A stretch of DNA of 12,015 nt from Fidelibacterota bacterium (GCA_014381485.1 JACNLN010000091.1:1-12015); one strand, 5' to 3'. Positions 1-7,471 are shown, numbered from the stretch's first letter. A program made the numbers and translations. The notes: generated by a model not told the origin, from the letters alone.

Positions 1-53
1 CTGTTTTTGTACCCTTTTCCTTGTTTCCCGAAATACATTCTCCTAAATTTGTA

Positions 54-70
54 TTGGCACGATTATTGTA
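54..70 (+). promoter_or_regulatory. Candidate sigma-54 (-24/-12) promoter upstream of kdsB
   Basis: The bases TTGGCACGATTATTGTA match the sigma-54 consensus YTGGCACGrNNNTTGCW at every specified position except the C of the -12 TTGC, which is T at 69. The GG (56-57) and the TTG (66-68) have the exact spacing the holoenzyme needs. The site is in the only non-coding sequence ahead of the kdsB-rpoN run, and rpoN is the last gene of that run. Against it, transcription would be expected to start near position 81, leaving only about 6 nt before the kdsB ATG. No enhancer site can be judged because the window begins 53 bases upstream. The match is seen directly; its use as a promoter is inferred. Confidence 0.45.
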
Positions 71-86
71 AAGTGAGTAGTTCAGT

Positions 87-821
87 ATGGTGAAAAAGAA
101 AAAGATTTTAGGTATTATTCCAGCGAGATACGAGTCTACCCGCTTTCCGGGCAAGGTTCTGGCACCCATCAATGGAATCCCAATGGTAGCACGGGTTTAC
201 CAGCAGGTTTGCAGGACAAATCTACTCGATTCTGTTGTTGTTGCAACTGACAGCAGACGCGTTCAACTCACGTTGGAAGCTTTAAAAATACCGGTTCGAA
301 TAACTTCATCTGGCCACAAATCCGGCACAGAACGAGTGGCTGAAGTTGCAGAGAACAGCAATGCTGATATCTTTGTGAATATCCAGGGAGATGAACCCTT
401 CATTGATCCTGATGTTATTGATCTGGCGTTGAAACCGTTTTTAGAAGACGAATCTCTGAAAATGGGCACAGTGGCAAGTACTGCTTTGTCCGATGAAAAT
501 TGGGAAGATCCCAATACGGTTAAGGTTCAAGTTTCGGAGGATGGATTTGCGGAAGATTTTTTTAGGTTATACAGTGGGAATGAGTCAAAGAATAACATTT
601 ATAAGCATGTAGGACTATATGTGTTTGATGGAAAATTTCTTCATAAATTTGCCAGTATGATACCAACGAAAAATGAACAGGAATCTCATCTGGAGCAAAT
701 GCGGGCTCTGGATAATGGAATCCCGATAAAAGTGGTGGTAACCGATTACGATGGAATCACTGTTAATACCCCGGAAGATTTGAAATTAGTTGAGAAACAT
801 TATGGTAAAACAACCTACTAA
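87..821 (+). CDS. kdsB: 3-deoxy-manno-octulosonate cytidylyltransferase (CMP-KDO synthetase)
   Basis: KdsB transfers CMP from CTP to KDO, activating the sugar for addition to lipid A in the cytoplasm. The 244-residue protein has the usual family length and a nucleotidyltransferase fold. The N-terminal CTP loop is IIPARYESTRFPGK (residues 10-23), followed by ATDSRR (53-58), SGHKSGTERVAEV (75-87) and the metal-site motif NIQGDEP (98-104). KHVGLYVF and a C-terminal TPEDL (228-232) also fit. The family motif usually reads DTPEDL, but here it is NTPEDL with Asn227. The ATG at 87 gives the normal distance to the CTP loop; a GTG directly after it at 90 is an alternative. The Shine-Dalgarno sequence is weak. 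The 3' end overlaps pyrG by 20 bp, placing the enzyme next to its CTP supplier. Confidence 0.95.
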   Translation: MVKKKKILGIIPARYESTRFPGKVLAPINGIPMVARVYQQVCRTNLLDSVVVATDSRRVQLTLEALKIPVRITSSGHKSGTERVAEVAENSNADIFVNIQGDEPFIDPDVIDLALKPFLEDESLKMGTVASTALSDENWEDPNTVKVQVSEDGFAEDFFRLYSGNESKNNIYKHVGLYVFDGKFLHKFASMIPTKNEQESHLEQMRALDNGIPIKVVVTDYDGITVNTPEDLKLVEKHYGKTTY

Positions 822-2424
822 GTACATTTTTGTTCTGGGTGGTGTGCTTTCAGGATTGGGCAAAGGGATTGCTTCGGCATCCATCGGTTATTTACTGAAA
901 AGTCGGGGGTTTTCCGTAACCATTATGAAGCTCGATCCCTATCTCAATGTAGATCCCGGCACGATGAATCCCTTCCAGCATGGTGAGGTCTTTGTGCTTG
1001 ATGATGGTTCTGAAACGGATCTTGATCTTGGGCATTATGAGAGGTTCACCGGTATCGAAATGAGTGCTGCCAATAATACCACAACCGGGCAGATTTATCA
1101 GGCTGTTCTTGACAGGGAACGTCGTGGAGATTATCTCGGACAGACGATTCAGGTGATTCCTCACATCACCGATGAAATCAAACGGGTGATAAAAGCCATC
1201 AACATACCTAAAAAATTCGAAATAGTCATCTGTGAGGTGGGTGGTACAGTGGGTGATATTGAAAGTCTTCCTTTTCTTGAAACCATCCGTCAGATGAGAA
1301 TGGAGTTGGGCAAAGAAAACTGTTTTATTGCTCAGGTAACATTGGTTCCATTCATTAAAACCAGTGGAGAACTGAAAACAAAACCAACTCAGCATAGCGT
1401 GATGAAACTCCGGGAAATCGGTCTAAATCCGGATCTTCTCCTCTGTCGCACGGCTTATCCCATCCCCCGATCTGTGAGAGATAAAATCGCCCTCTTCTGT
1501 AATGTTCATCCAAATCACGTTATTGAAGCAATTGATGTGGAGAGTATTTATGAAGTTCCGCTGGTCTTCTACAATCAGGGAGTAACTGGTATTATTATAA
1601 ATCAGTTTTTGTTAGACGACACTGATCACGATATATCAAAGCTTGAAAATTTTGTTTATCGAGTTAAAAATCCTTCTCAACGAGTCACCATTTCCCTCTG
1701 TGGAAAATATACCTCATTGCCGGATTCCTACAAGAGTGTGATTGAAGCATTTACTCATGCTGCAGTTGAGAATGATGCTCATGTAATTTTACACTGGGTG
1801 GATACAGAAGATATTCAGAGCCAGGAAGATGCCATTCAACATCTAAGTAAAGCAGATGGAATTTTAATATTACCGGGATTTGGCAGCAGGGGAATTGAAG
1901 GGAAAATCATGTGTGCCCAATTTGCCCGGGAGAACAGGGTCCCGTGTCTTGGAATATGCCTGGGACTTCAATGTGCGATGATTGAGTTTGCCCGGAATGT
2001 ATGTGGTCTGAAGAAGGCGAACAGCACCGAGTTTAAAAAACAGACGCCTGACCCCATTATTTCCCTGATGGCTGACCAGAAAAAAGTAAAGAGTAAAGGG
2101 GGGACAATGAGATTGGGTGCCTATCCATGTAAGTTGAAACCGGGCACTCGAGCCTATGCCGCCTATCGAAAAAAGATGATTTTAGAAAGGCATCGACACC
2201 GGTATGAAGTGAACAATAAGTATCAAACACTTTTTGGCAATCATGGGATGATTTTCAGCGGTAGCAATCCAGAACTTAATCTTGTAGAAATCATTGAATT
2301 GAAGGATCATCCCTGGTTTGTAGCAAGCCAGTTTCATCCTGAGCTTAAAAGTCGGGTGGAGAAAGCTCATCCTTTATTTAGGGAATTTGTAAAAGCTTCC
2401 ATAAAATACAGGAAAACTAAATGA
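802..2424 (+). CDS. pyrG: CTP synthase (glutamine-hydrolysing)
   Basis: PyrG aminates UTP to CTP using ATP and ammonia from glutamine. The 540-residue length is typical. The synthetase half (about 1-270) has an ATP loop GGVLSGLGKG (13-22), DPYLNVDPGTMNPFQHGEVF, DLDLGHYERF (73-82) and CEVGGTVGDIES. The C-terminal class I glutaminase half (about 290-540) has the nucleophile Cys386 in GICLG, with His512 and Glu514 in QFHPE completing the triad. I chose the ATG at 802, not the in-frame TTG at 790, because homologues begin close to TKYIFV. It overlaps the end of kdsB by 20 bp and its stop overlaps the kdsA start (ATGA), so translation is probably coupled. SGLGKG and VFVLDDG resemble eukaryotic CTP synthases more than the E. 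coli forms (SSLGKG, VFVTEDG). Confidence 0.97.
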   Translation: MVKQPTKYIFVLGGVLSGLGKGIASASIGYLLKSRGFSVTIMKLDPYLNVDPGTMNPFQHGEVFVLDDGSETDLDLGHYERFTGIEMSAANNTTTGQIYQAVLDRERRGDYLGQTIQVIPHITDEIKRVIKAINIPKKFEIVICEVGGTVGDIESLPFLETIRQMRMELGKENCFIAQVTLVPFIKTSGELKTKPTQHSVMKLREIGLNPDLLLCRTAYPIPRSVRDKIALFCNVHPNHVIEAIDVESIYEVPLVFYNQGVTGIIINQFLLDDTDHDISKLENFVYRVKNPSQRVTISLCGKYTSLPDSYKSVIEAFTHAAVENDAHVILHWVDTEDIQSQEDAIQHLSKADGILILPGFGSRGIEGKIMCAQFARENRVPCLGICLGLQCAMIEFARNVCGLKKANSTEFKKQTPDPIISLMADQKKVKSKGGTMRLGAYPCKLKPGTRAYAAYRKKMILERHRHRYEVNNKYQTLFGNHGMIFSGSNPELNLVEIIELKDHPWFVASQFHPELKSRVEKAHPLFREFVKASIKYRKTK

Positions 2425-3230
2425 AGATTCAAGTGGGAGATATTGAGTTTGGTGGTGAAAAACTGTGTGTCATTGCAGGTCCGTGTGTTATCGAATCACG
2501 GGAGCACTGTTTAAAAATGGCGGAATCATTGAAGAACCTCTTAGAGAAATTGGAAGTACCATTTGTCTTTAAGACATCTTTTGATAAGGCGAACCGTACC
2601 TCTGTAGACTCGTTTCGGGGCCCGGGTCTGGATGATGGTTTGGCAATTCTTCAGGACGTGAAGGAACAGCTGGATGTTATTGTTTTGACGGATATTCACG
2701 AACCGCGTCAAGCTTCTCCTGTTGCTGAGGTTGTGGACATCGTTCAGATTCCCGCTTTTTTATGTAGACAGACCAGTCTTCTTCTTGCAGCGGGGAAAAC
2801 CGGGTCTGCCATCAATGTAAAAAAGGGGCAATTCATTGCTCCTTGGGATGTAAAACCCATTACTAAAAAAATTGAGTCAACGGGGAATCACCAAATTATC
2901 ATTACCGATCGCGGGGTCAGCTTTGGGTATAACACTCTCATTTCCGATATGCGATCAATACCTATAATCCAGAAGATAGGTTATCCAGTTGTTTTTGATG
3001 CCACTCACAGTGCTCAGCGTCCCGGGGAAATGGGATCAAAAACAGGTGGTGATAGGGAGATGATTCCCGTGCTGGCGAGAGCGGCTGTGGCAGCAGGATG
3101 TGACGCAATCTTTCTGGAAGTGCACGATAATGTGGCTCATGCAAAAAGCGATGCCGCTACCCAGTGGCCACTTGATCAAACGGAGAAATTGATAAGATCT
3201 TTGATAAATATTCGGGAGATAGCGTTTTGA
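2421..3230 (+). CDS. kdsA: 3-deoxy-8-phosphooctulonate synthase (KDO-8-P synthase), metal-dependent type
   Basis: KdsA condenses phosphoenolpyruvate with D-arabinose 5-phosphate to form KDO 8-phosphate. The 269-residue TIM-barrel protein has AGPCVIES (19-26), KANRTSVDSFRGPGL (56-70), the FDATHSAQRPG strand (192-202) and FLEVHDN (231-237). Cys22, His196, Glu233 and Asp244 occupy the four metal-ligand positions known from the Aquifex-type enzyme. The metal-independent E. coli type has Asn instead of that Cys, so this is predicted to be the metal-dependent class. The ATG overlaps the pyrG stop by 4 bp and has an AGGAAA ribosome site about 5-6 bases upstream. kdsC follows after a single base, and the product of kdsD is its substrate. 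Confidence 0.96.
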   Translation: MKIQVGDIEFGGEKLCVIAGPCVIESREHCLKMAESLKNLLEKLEVPFVFKTSFDKANRTSVDSFRGPGLDDGLAILQDVKEQLDVIVLTDIHEPRQASPVAEVVDIVQIPAFLCRQTSLLLAAGKTGSAINVKKGQFIAPWDVKPITKKIESTGNHQIIITDRGVSFGYNTLISDMRSIPIIQKIGYPVVFDATHSAQRPGEMGSKTGGDREMIPVLARAAVAAGCDAIFLEVHDNVAHAKSDAATQWPLDQTEKLIRSLINIREIAF

Positions 3231-3231
3231 T

Positions 3232-3804
3232 ATGAATAATGAACTAAAAAGTGTAGCTGAAAAAATTAAGATTGTCATCACAGATGTAGATGGGGTTTTG
3301 ACGGATGGTACCATTTACAAGGGTAACGATGGTAGAGAATTTAAACGATTTAGTATTCTCGATGGAGCGGGAGTTGTACTTGCCCGAAGTGCTGAATTGA
3401 AAATTGTGTTACTATCAGGACGTTTCTCTCCGGCAACTGCAGCACGGGCGAAAGAACTTGGTTTGAGTGATGACTGCTATCAGGGTGAAATAGATAAATT
3501 AAAGGTTTATAAAGAGTTAAAAACGAAATACGATTTTTCTGATGACGAGGCAGCTTTTCTTGGGGATGACTTTATTGACCTTCCAGTGATGGAGAAAGTA
3601 GGACTTCCTATTGCTTCAGCCAATGCTGTTTCAGATGTAAAAAAGAAATCAAAATATGTAACAGAGGTGAAAGGGGGCGAAGGGGCTTTTAGGGAAGCCA
3701 TAGAAATGATTCTGAAACTTCAGGGAAAGTATGACACTGCCATAAAGCATTTTCAACAAATGATTCATAATCATAGGAGAGGTAAAGATTATGGGGAGCA
3801 GTAA
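3232..3804 (+). CDS. kdsC: 3-deoxy-D-manno-octulosonate 8-phosphate phosphatase (HAD family)
   Basis: KdsC removes the phosphate from KDO-8-P to give free KDO. The 190-residue protein is close to the E. coli length (188) and is a capless C0-type HAD phosphatase. Motif I is DVDGVLTDG (18-26) with nucleophile Asp18 and acid/base Asp20. Motif II is LLSGR (60-64, Ser62), motif III probably Lys89 in GEIDKL, and motif IV GDDFIDLPVM (111-120). IYKGNDGREFKRFSILDG is the typical KdsC loop. About 20 C-terminal residues rich in Lys, His and Arg extend past the core and overlap the start of kdsD by 14 bp. The start lies one base after the kdsA stop, with GGGAGA at 3214-3219, a rather long spacing. Its place between kdsA and kdsD supports the specific substrate over a general HAD role. 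Confidence 0.93.
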   Translation: MNNELKSVAEKIKIVITDVDGVLTDGTIYKGNDGREFKRFSILDGAGVVLARSAELKIVLLSGRFSPATAARAKELGLSDDCYQGEIDKLKVYKELKTKYDFSDDEAAFLGDDFIDLPVMEKVGLPIASANAVSDVKKKSKYVTEVKGGEGAFREAIEMILKLQGKYDTAIKHFQQMIHNHRRGKDYGEQ

Positions 3805-4771
3805 GAATATTAATGTTGGGAAAGAGGTAATACGGATTGAGGCAGAAGCTGTGAAGAATCTACAAAATCGAATTGATAGTAGTTTTGATGAAGCTGTGAA
3901 TCTCATTTTTAATTGTAAAGGGCGAGTCATCGTAACAGGGATGGGGAAATCGGGACTCATTTCTCAAAAAATTGCATCAACACTTGCCAGTACAGGAACG
4001 CCAGCACAATTTATTCATCCGGGTGAAGCTATTCACGGAGACCTGGGAATGATCACCAAGAATGACATTGTTCTTGCCATTTCTTACGGAGGTGAAACCC
4101 TTGAAATTGTCCAGATGATGCCGGCGATATCACGACTTGGGGTAAAAGTCATTGTCTTCGTGGGAAGAATGAATTCAACTATTACTGATATGGCTGATGT
4201 AGTGATAAATACCAGTGTGGATCGTGAAGCATGTACCCTTGATCTGGCTCCCACAGCAAGCACTACAGCTACTATGGCGATGGGGGATGCCTTAGCTGTT
4301 GCTCTGCTGGAAAAACGAGGATTTCAGCAGGAGGATTTTGCATTACTTCATCCCGGCGGTTCTCTGGGGAAAAAGTTATTGTTAACAGTGAAAGAAATTA
4401 TGCATAGAGTGGATGAATTGGCGATTGTCGACGTGGATATGGATATCCAGTCAACCCTTTTGACCATTAGTGCTAAGAGACTCGGAGTTGCCATTGTGAC
4501 GGAGAATAACGGGAAATTGTCTGGGATTATCACAGATGGTGATATTCGTCGAGGCCTTGAACAGGGTGGAGATATATTCGCAAAGACAGCAGAATTTTTA
4601 ATGACAAAAAACCCCAAATGGGTAACTGAAGATACTCTTGCCATCAATGCACTGGAAAAGATGGAAAAATATTCTATCACAAGTTTGTTCGTTTATAAGG
4701 GTAGGAAAAATGATCGGCTACCGAATGGTATAGTTCATATCCACGACATTTTGAAGTCAGGAATTATGTGA
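3791..4771 (+). CDS. kdsD: Arabinose-5-phosphate isomerase (KpsF/GutQ family, SIS plus two CBS domains)
   Basis: KdsD converts D-ribulose 5-phosphate to D-arabinose 5-phosphate, the first committed precursor of KDO. The 326-residue protein has an N-terminal sugar-isomerase (SIS) domain (about 35-185) with GMGKSG (50-55), HPGEAIHGDLGM (76-87), ISYGGETLE (97-105) and APTASTTATMAMGDALA (153-169). Lys53, His82, Glu105 and His187 line up with the catalytic residues reported for E. coli KdsD (Lys59, His88, Glu111, His193). Two CBS domains follow (about 204-260 and 268-326), including GIITDGDIRRGL. A strong AGGAGAGG site at 3775-3782, inside kdsC, fixes the start at 3791. The ORF overlaps kdsC by 14 bp and shares one base with lptC. 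Confidence 0.95.
   Translation: MGSSKNINVGKEVIRIEAEAVKNLQNRIDSSFDEAVNLIFNCKGRVIVTGMGKSGLISQKIASTLASTGTPAQFIHPGEAIHGDLGMITKNDIVLAISYGGETLEIVQMMPAISRLGVKVIVFVGRMNSTITDMADVVINTSVDREACTLDLAPTASTTATMAMGDALAVALLEKRGFQQEDFALLHPGGSLGKKLLLTVKEIMHRVDELAIVDVDMDIQSTLLTISAKRLGVAIVTENNGKLSGIITDGDIRRGLEQGGDIFAKTAEFLMTKNPKWVTEDTLAINALEKMEKYSITSLFVYKGRKNDRLPNGIVHIHDILKSGIM
4759..4763 (+). promoter_or_regulatory. Ribosome binding site choosing the lptC start
   Basis: AGGAA lies 7 bases before the ATG at 4771 but only 4 bases before the alternative GTG at 4768. The spacing favours the ATG, which overlaps the kdsD stop as TGATG. Confidence 0.5.
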
Positions 4772-5292
4772 TGCGTCTGGTTATTTATTTGTTTTTTGGG
4801 ATTTATTTTGTTGCTTGTAGCTCACAGGATGAAAGCGTCGGGAATCTCAGCCGGGAAAATCTTCCTGACCAGGAGAGTTGGGGAACTACCATCATCATTA
4901 CGAAAGAAGGGAAAAAGCGGGCTGTAGTAAGAGCAGGACATCTTGCAAAATATAGTAATCAACAAAAGGTAATCCTTGATAAAGATGTGGATGCTGACTT
5001 TTTCTCCATTGAGGAGAAACATATGTCCAATTTGAAATCGGAAAAGGCGTTTGTATTTGAATCAACGGACAATCTTTCTGCCACTGGGAATGTTGTTGTA
5101 GTTTCTGACAGTGGAGTAACTCTTTATACCGATTCACTTTACTGGGACAATCAAGAAGGACGGGTAACTACAGATGACACGATTATGTTAACTACGGAAT
5201 CAATGGACACCCTGTTTGGGATAGGATTTGAATCAAATGTAGATTTGACCCATTGGAAAATTTTGCATCCGTGGGGAGTGAGGGGGAGGTGA
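4771..5292 (+). CDS. lptC: LptC-family LPS export protein, predicted lipoprotein
   Basis: LptC is the periplasmic-side part of the inner-membrane LPS exporter (LptB2FG-C) and hands LPS to the LptA bridge. This 173-residue protein starts with a short hydrophobic stretch ending in VACSS. Cys16 fits a lipoprotein cleavage site, although Phe at -3 is atypical and only one basic residue (Arg2) precedes the core. The rest (about 35-165) shows beta-rich LptC/OstA-like features: LSATGNVVVVSDSGVTLYTD, SLYWDNQEGRVTTDD and GIGFESNVDLTHWKI. These are typical of LptC in Bacteroidota-like lineages. Proteobacterial LptC is anchored by a transmembrane helix instead. Position between kdsD and lptB supports the call. 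No lptA follows it. The ATG at 4771 is preferred over GTG at 4768. Confidence 0.85.
   Translation: MRLVIYLFFGIYFVACSSQDESVGNLSRENLPDQESWGTTIIITKEGKKRAVVRAGHLAKYSNQQKVILDKDVDADFFSIEEKHMSNLKSEKAFVFESTDNLSATGNVVVVSDSGVTLYTDSLYWDNQEGRVTTDDTIMLTTESMDTLFGIGFESNVDLTHWKILHPWGVRGR
5285..5292 (+). promoter_or_regulatory. Strong Shine-Dalgarno sequence for the GTG start of lptB
   Basis: GGAGGTGA is fully complementary to the 16S anti-Shine-Dalgarno core. It contains the lptC stop codon (TGA, 5290-5292) and sits 6 bases before the GTG at 5299. It is the strongest ribosome site in the run and supports a non-ATG start. Confidence 0.75.
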
Positions 5293-5298
5293 TTTCTG

Positions 5299-6042
5299 GT
5301 GAGCCATCAATCCACACAGACAATTTTAAAGGCAAATAACCTCAGTAAAAATTATGGAAGACGAACCGTTGTTAAGGAGGTAAATCTTGAGTTGCGAAAA
5401 GGGGAAATTGTTGGCTTACTTGGTCCCAACGGCGCTGGAAAAACCACCACTTTTTATATTATCACTGGTATGATAGCTCCCACGGTGGGGCGTGTATTTT
5501 TAGGAGACAAAGAAATTACAAGTTTCCCGATGTATAAACGGGCAAGGATGGGAATCAGTTACCTGGCACAGGAACCATCCATTTTTTCGAAATTATCTGT
5601 GGAGAACAACTTACGTCTTGTTCTTGAAATGACAGACCTCACGAAGAAGGAGCAGGAGGAAAAACTTGAAAGTTTGTTAAATGAGTTATCTATTATTCAT
5701 ATCCGGAAGTCCAAAGCGTATAATCTCTCTGGAGGAGAACGTCGTCGTACCGAGATCAGCCGAGCTCTGGTGCTGGATCCCGATTTCATTCTTCTTGATG
5801 AACCGTTTGCAGGTGTGGATCCAATTGCTGTTGAAGACATACAAAATATAGTTCAATCGTTGAAAGAGAGAAGCATTGGAGTGCTTATTACAGATCACAA
5901 CGTCAGAGAGACTCTTGCTATCACGGATCGAGCATATTTAATGTATGATGGTCAGATACTGAAAGAAGGTGATGCAGATTATCTGGCAAATGACGCTGAA
6001 GCGAGGAAACTTTATCTTGGTGAAAGATTTAAACTTAAATAA
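5299..6042 (+). CDS. lptB: LPS export ABC transporter ATP-binding protein LptB
   Basis: LptB is the cytoplasmic ATPase dimer that powers extraction of LPS by LptF and LptG. The 247-residue protein has Walker A GPNGAGKTT (42-50), Q-loop Gln91 in LAQEP, signature LSGGERRR (143-150), Walker B FILLDEP (163-169, Glu168 catalytic) and switch His200 in ITDH. The sequence AGVDPIAVEDIQ and the YLAQEPSIF segment are characteristic of LptB rather than of amino-acid or other exporters. The GTG start at 5299 is supported by GGAGGTGA six bases upstream. It ends exactly one base before the rpoN start codon. lptF and lptG are not in the window; in most genomes they are elsewhere. Confidence 0.95.
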   Translation: MSHQSTQTILKANNLSKNYGRRTVVKEVNLELRKGEIVGLLGPNGAGKTTTFYIITGMIAPTVGRVFLGDKEITSFPMYKRARMGISYLAQEPSIFSKLSVENNLRLVLEMTDLTKKEQEEKLESLLNELSIIHIRKSKAYNLSGGERRRTEISRALVLDPDFILLDEPFAGVDPIAVEDIQNIVQSLKERSIGVLITDHNVRETLAITDRAYLMYDGQILKEGDADYLANDAEARKLYLGERFKLK

Positions 6043-7401
6043 ATGGTAGAAATAAAACAGTCATTAGAGCAAAAACAGAAGCTATCTCCGCAGCAGATTC
6101 TTCAGACAACCCTGCTACAGCTAAATTTAATAGATCTTGAACAGAGGATTGCTCAGGAATTGGAAGATAATCCTGTGCTCGAACTGAAAGAAGTAGAACA
6201 GGAAAATACAGTCTCAGAGTCTCAAGAAGATGACGACATAGAATGGGACGAAATTTTGAATAGCCCTGAAGATTTTAATCTGCGTACGAGATATGAGCGA
6301 AACAGGGAAAATCCCGGTTTACCCATCAAAGAACGGCTGAATCCTATTGATCATCTTATTACTCAGATTCACCAACTCGATATCTCTCAGGATGAACGAC
6401 GTATTAGTGAAGAGATTGTATGGAATATCGATGACCATGGATATCTGGATACAGAATTAGAGATCATTGCTGATCGGTTGAACGAGCCCGATGAAAAGGT
6501 TGAAGATATTCTTAAGTTAGTTCAAAAACTTTATCCTGTAGGCATCGGAGCGAGGGATTTACAGGAATGTCTAAAAATTCAATTGGAGGTTCAGGGAGGC
6601 AACAATCTTGCCTTAAAAATTGTGTCTGATCATTTTAATGACTTTGCCAACAGGCGATTTGAGAGATTGATGGAGGATTTACAGTGTAGTCAAGATGAAT
6701 TGAATGAAGCTATCGATGAGATTTCTCACCTGAATCCCAAACCTTGGGAAGGACCTCCAACTTCTGATGCTGAATACATTATTCCTGATGTTGATATTGA
6801 AGAGGTAGATGGTGAATTTGTTGTTACGTTGAGTGATTCAAATCTTCCCGATATCCAGATATCTCCGACTTACTTGGGTATGATGAATTTAGATAGTAAT
6901 TCAAATTTGGATGTCAAAAAATTTATCAAAAAAAAGATGGAATCAGCACAGTGGTTTGTTCAAGCAGTACAGCAAAGGCAAATAACAATTATGAAGGTGG
7001 TAAAGGCAATTATACATCTTCAACCCGATTTTTTTGATGGTGAAATATCGTCATTAAAACCAATGGTACTGAAAGATGTGGCAGATCTGATAGATATGGA
7101 TGTTTCCACCATCAGTCGAGTAACACGCGGGAAATACGTTCAGACACCATACGGGATATTTGAATTGAAATATTTCTTTTCAGGGGGAATTGCTACTGAG
7201 CAAGGAGAAGAGATATCAACAAAGATTGTAAAGGAAGAGTTGAGAAAGGTTATTGCTGGTGAGAATAAGAGGCATCCTTTTTCTGATGACAAGCTGGCGA
7301 AATTAATGAAGGAGAAAGGATATTCTATCGCTCGCCGAACGGTGGCAAAATATCGGGAGCAGATGAAAATTTCCGTAGCACGATTACGGAGAGCCCTTTA
7401 A
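6043..7401 (+). CDS. rpoN: RNA polymerase sigma-54 factor
   Basis: Sigma-54 directs RNA polymerase to -24/-12 promoters and needs an enhancer-binding AAA+ activator to open them. The 452-residue protein has the Gln/Leu-rich region I (about 1-50: QKQKLSPQQILQTTLLQLNL and ELEDNPVLEL) and an acidic region II (about 50-85). A core-binding domain follows (about 95-290). The helix-turn-helix is at about 343-365 (KDVADLIDMDVSTISRVTRG), and the RpoN box ARRTVAKYRE is intact at 430-439. The ATG directly follows the lptB stop (TAA then ATG) with no clear ribosome site, suggesting translational coupling to lptB. rpoN after lptB is a common arrangement, but the usual downstream hpf and PTS genes are absent. 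No activator is in the window. Confidence 0.97.
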   Translation: MVEIKQSLEQKQKLSPQQILQTTLLQLNLIDLEQRIAQELEDNPVLELKEVEQENTVSESQEDDDIEWDEILNSPEDFNLRTRYERNRENPGLPIKERLNPIDHLITQIHQLDISQDERRISEEIVWNIDDHGYLDTELEIIADRLNEPDEKVEDILKLVQKLYPVGIGARDLQECLKIQLEVQGGNNLALKIVSDHFNDFANRRFERLMEDLQCSQDELNEAIDEISHLNPKPWEGPPTSDAEYIIPDVDIEEVDGEFVVTLSDSNLPDIQISPTYLGMMNLDSNSNLDVKKFIKKKMESAQWFVQAVQQRQITIMKVVKAIIHLQPDFFDGEISSLKPMVLKDVADLIDMDVSTISRVTRGKYVQTPYGIFELKYFFSGGIATEQGEEISTKIVKEELRKVIAGENKRHPFSDDKLAKLMKEKGYSIARRTVAKYREQMKISVARLRRAL

Positions 7402-7471
7402 AGCTTTTAGTCTATGATTACATGTCGCTTGACCTGTGGAAAAATATTAGTTTAAACAAAGGAGAATAACA

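Noticed and set aside
21..49. Possible sigma-70 promoter before kdsB (TTGTTT, 17 bp, TAAATT)
   Set aside because: The spacing is good, but only three and four of six bases match, so it is weaker than the overlapping-region sigma-54 match. It cannot be excluded as a second promoter.
892..1395. A 167-codon minus-strand open frame inside pyrG
   Set aside because: It is antisense to highly conserved CTP synthase codons. I see no family resemblance, and it is best explained as a shadow frame.
7429..7456. Possible sigma-70 promoter before hflK (TTGACC, 16 bp, TTTAAA)
   Set aside because: The -10 match is poor, and transcription would begin inside or after the hflK ribosome site, leaving no usable leader.
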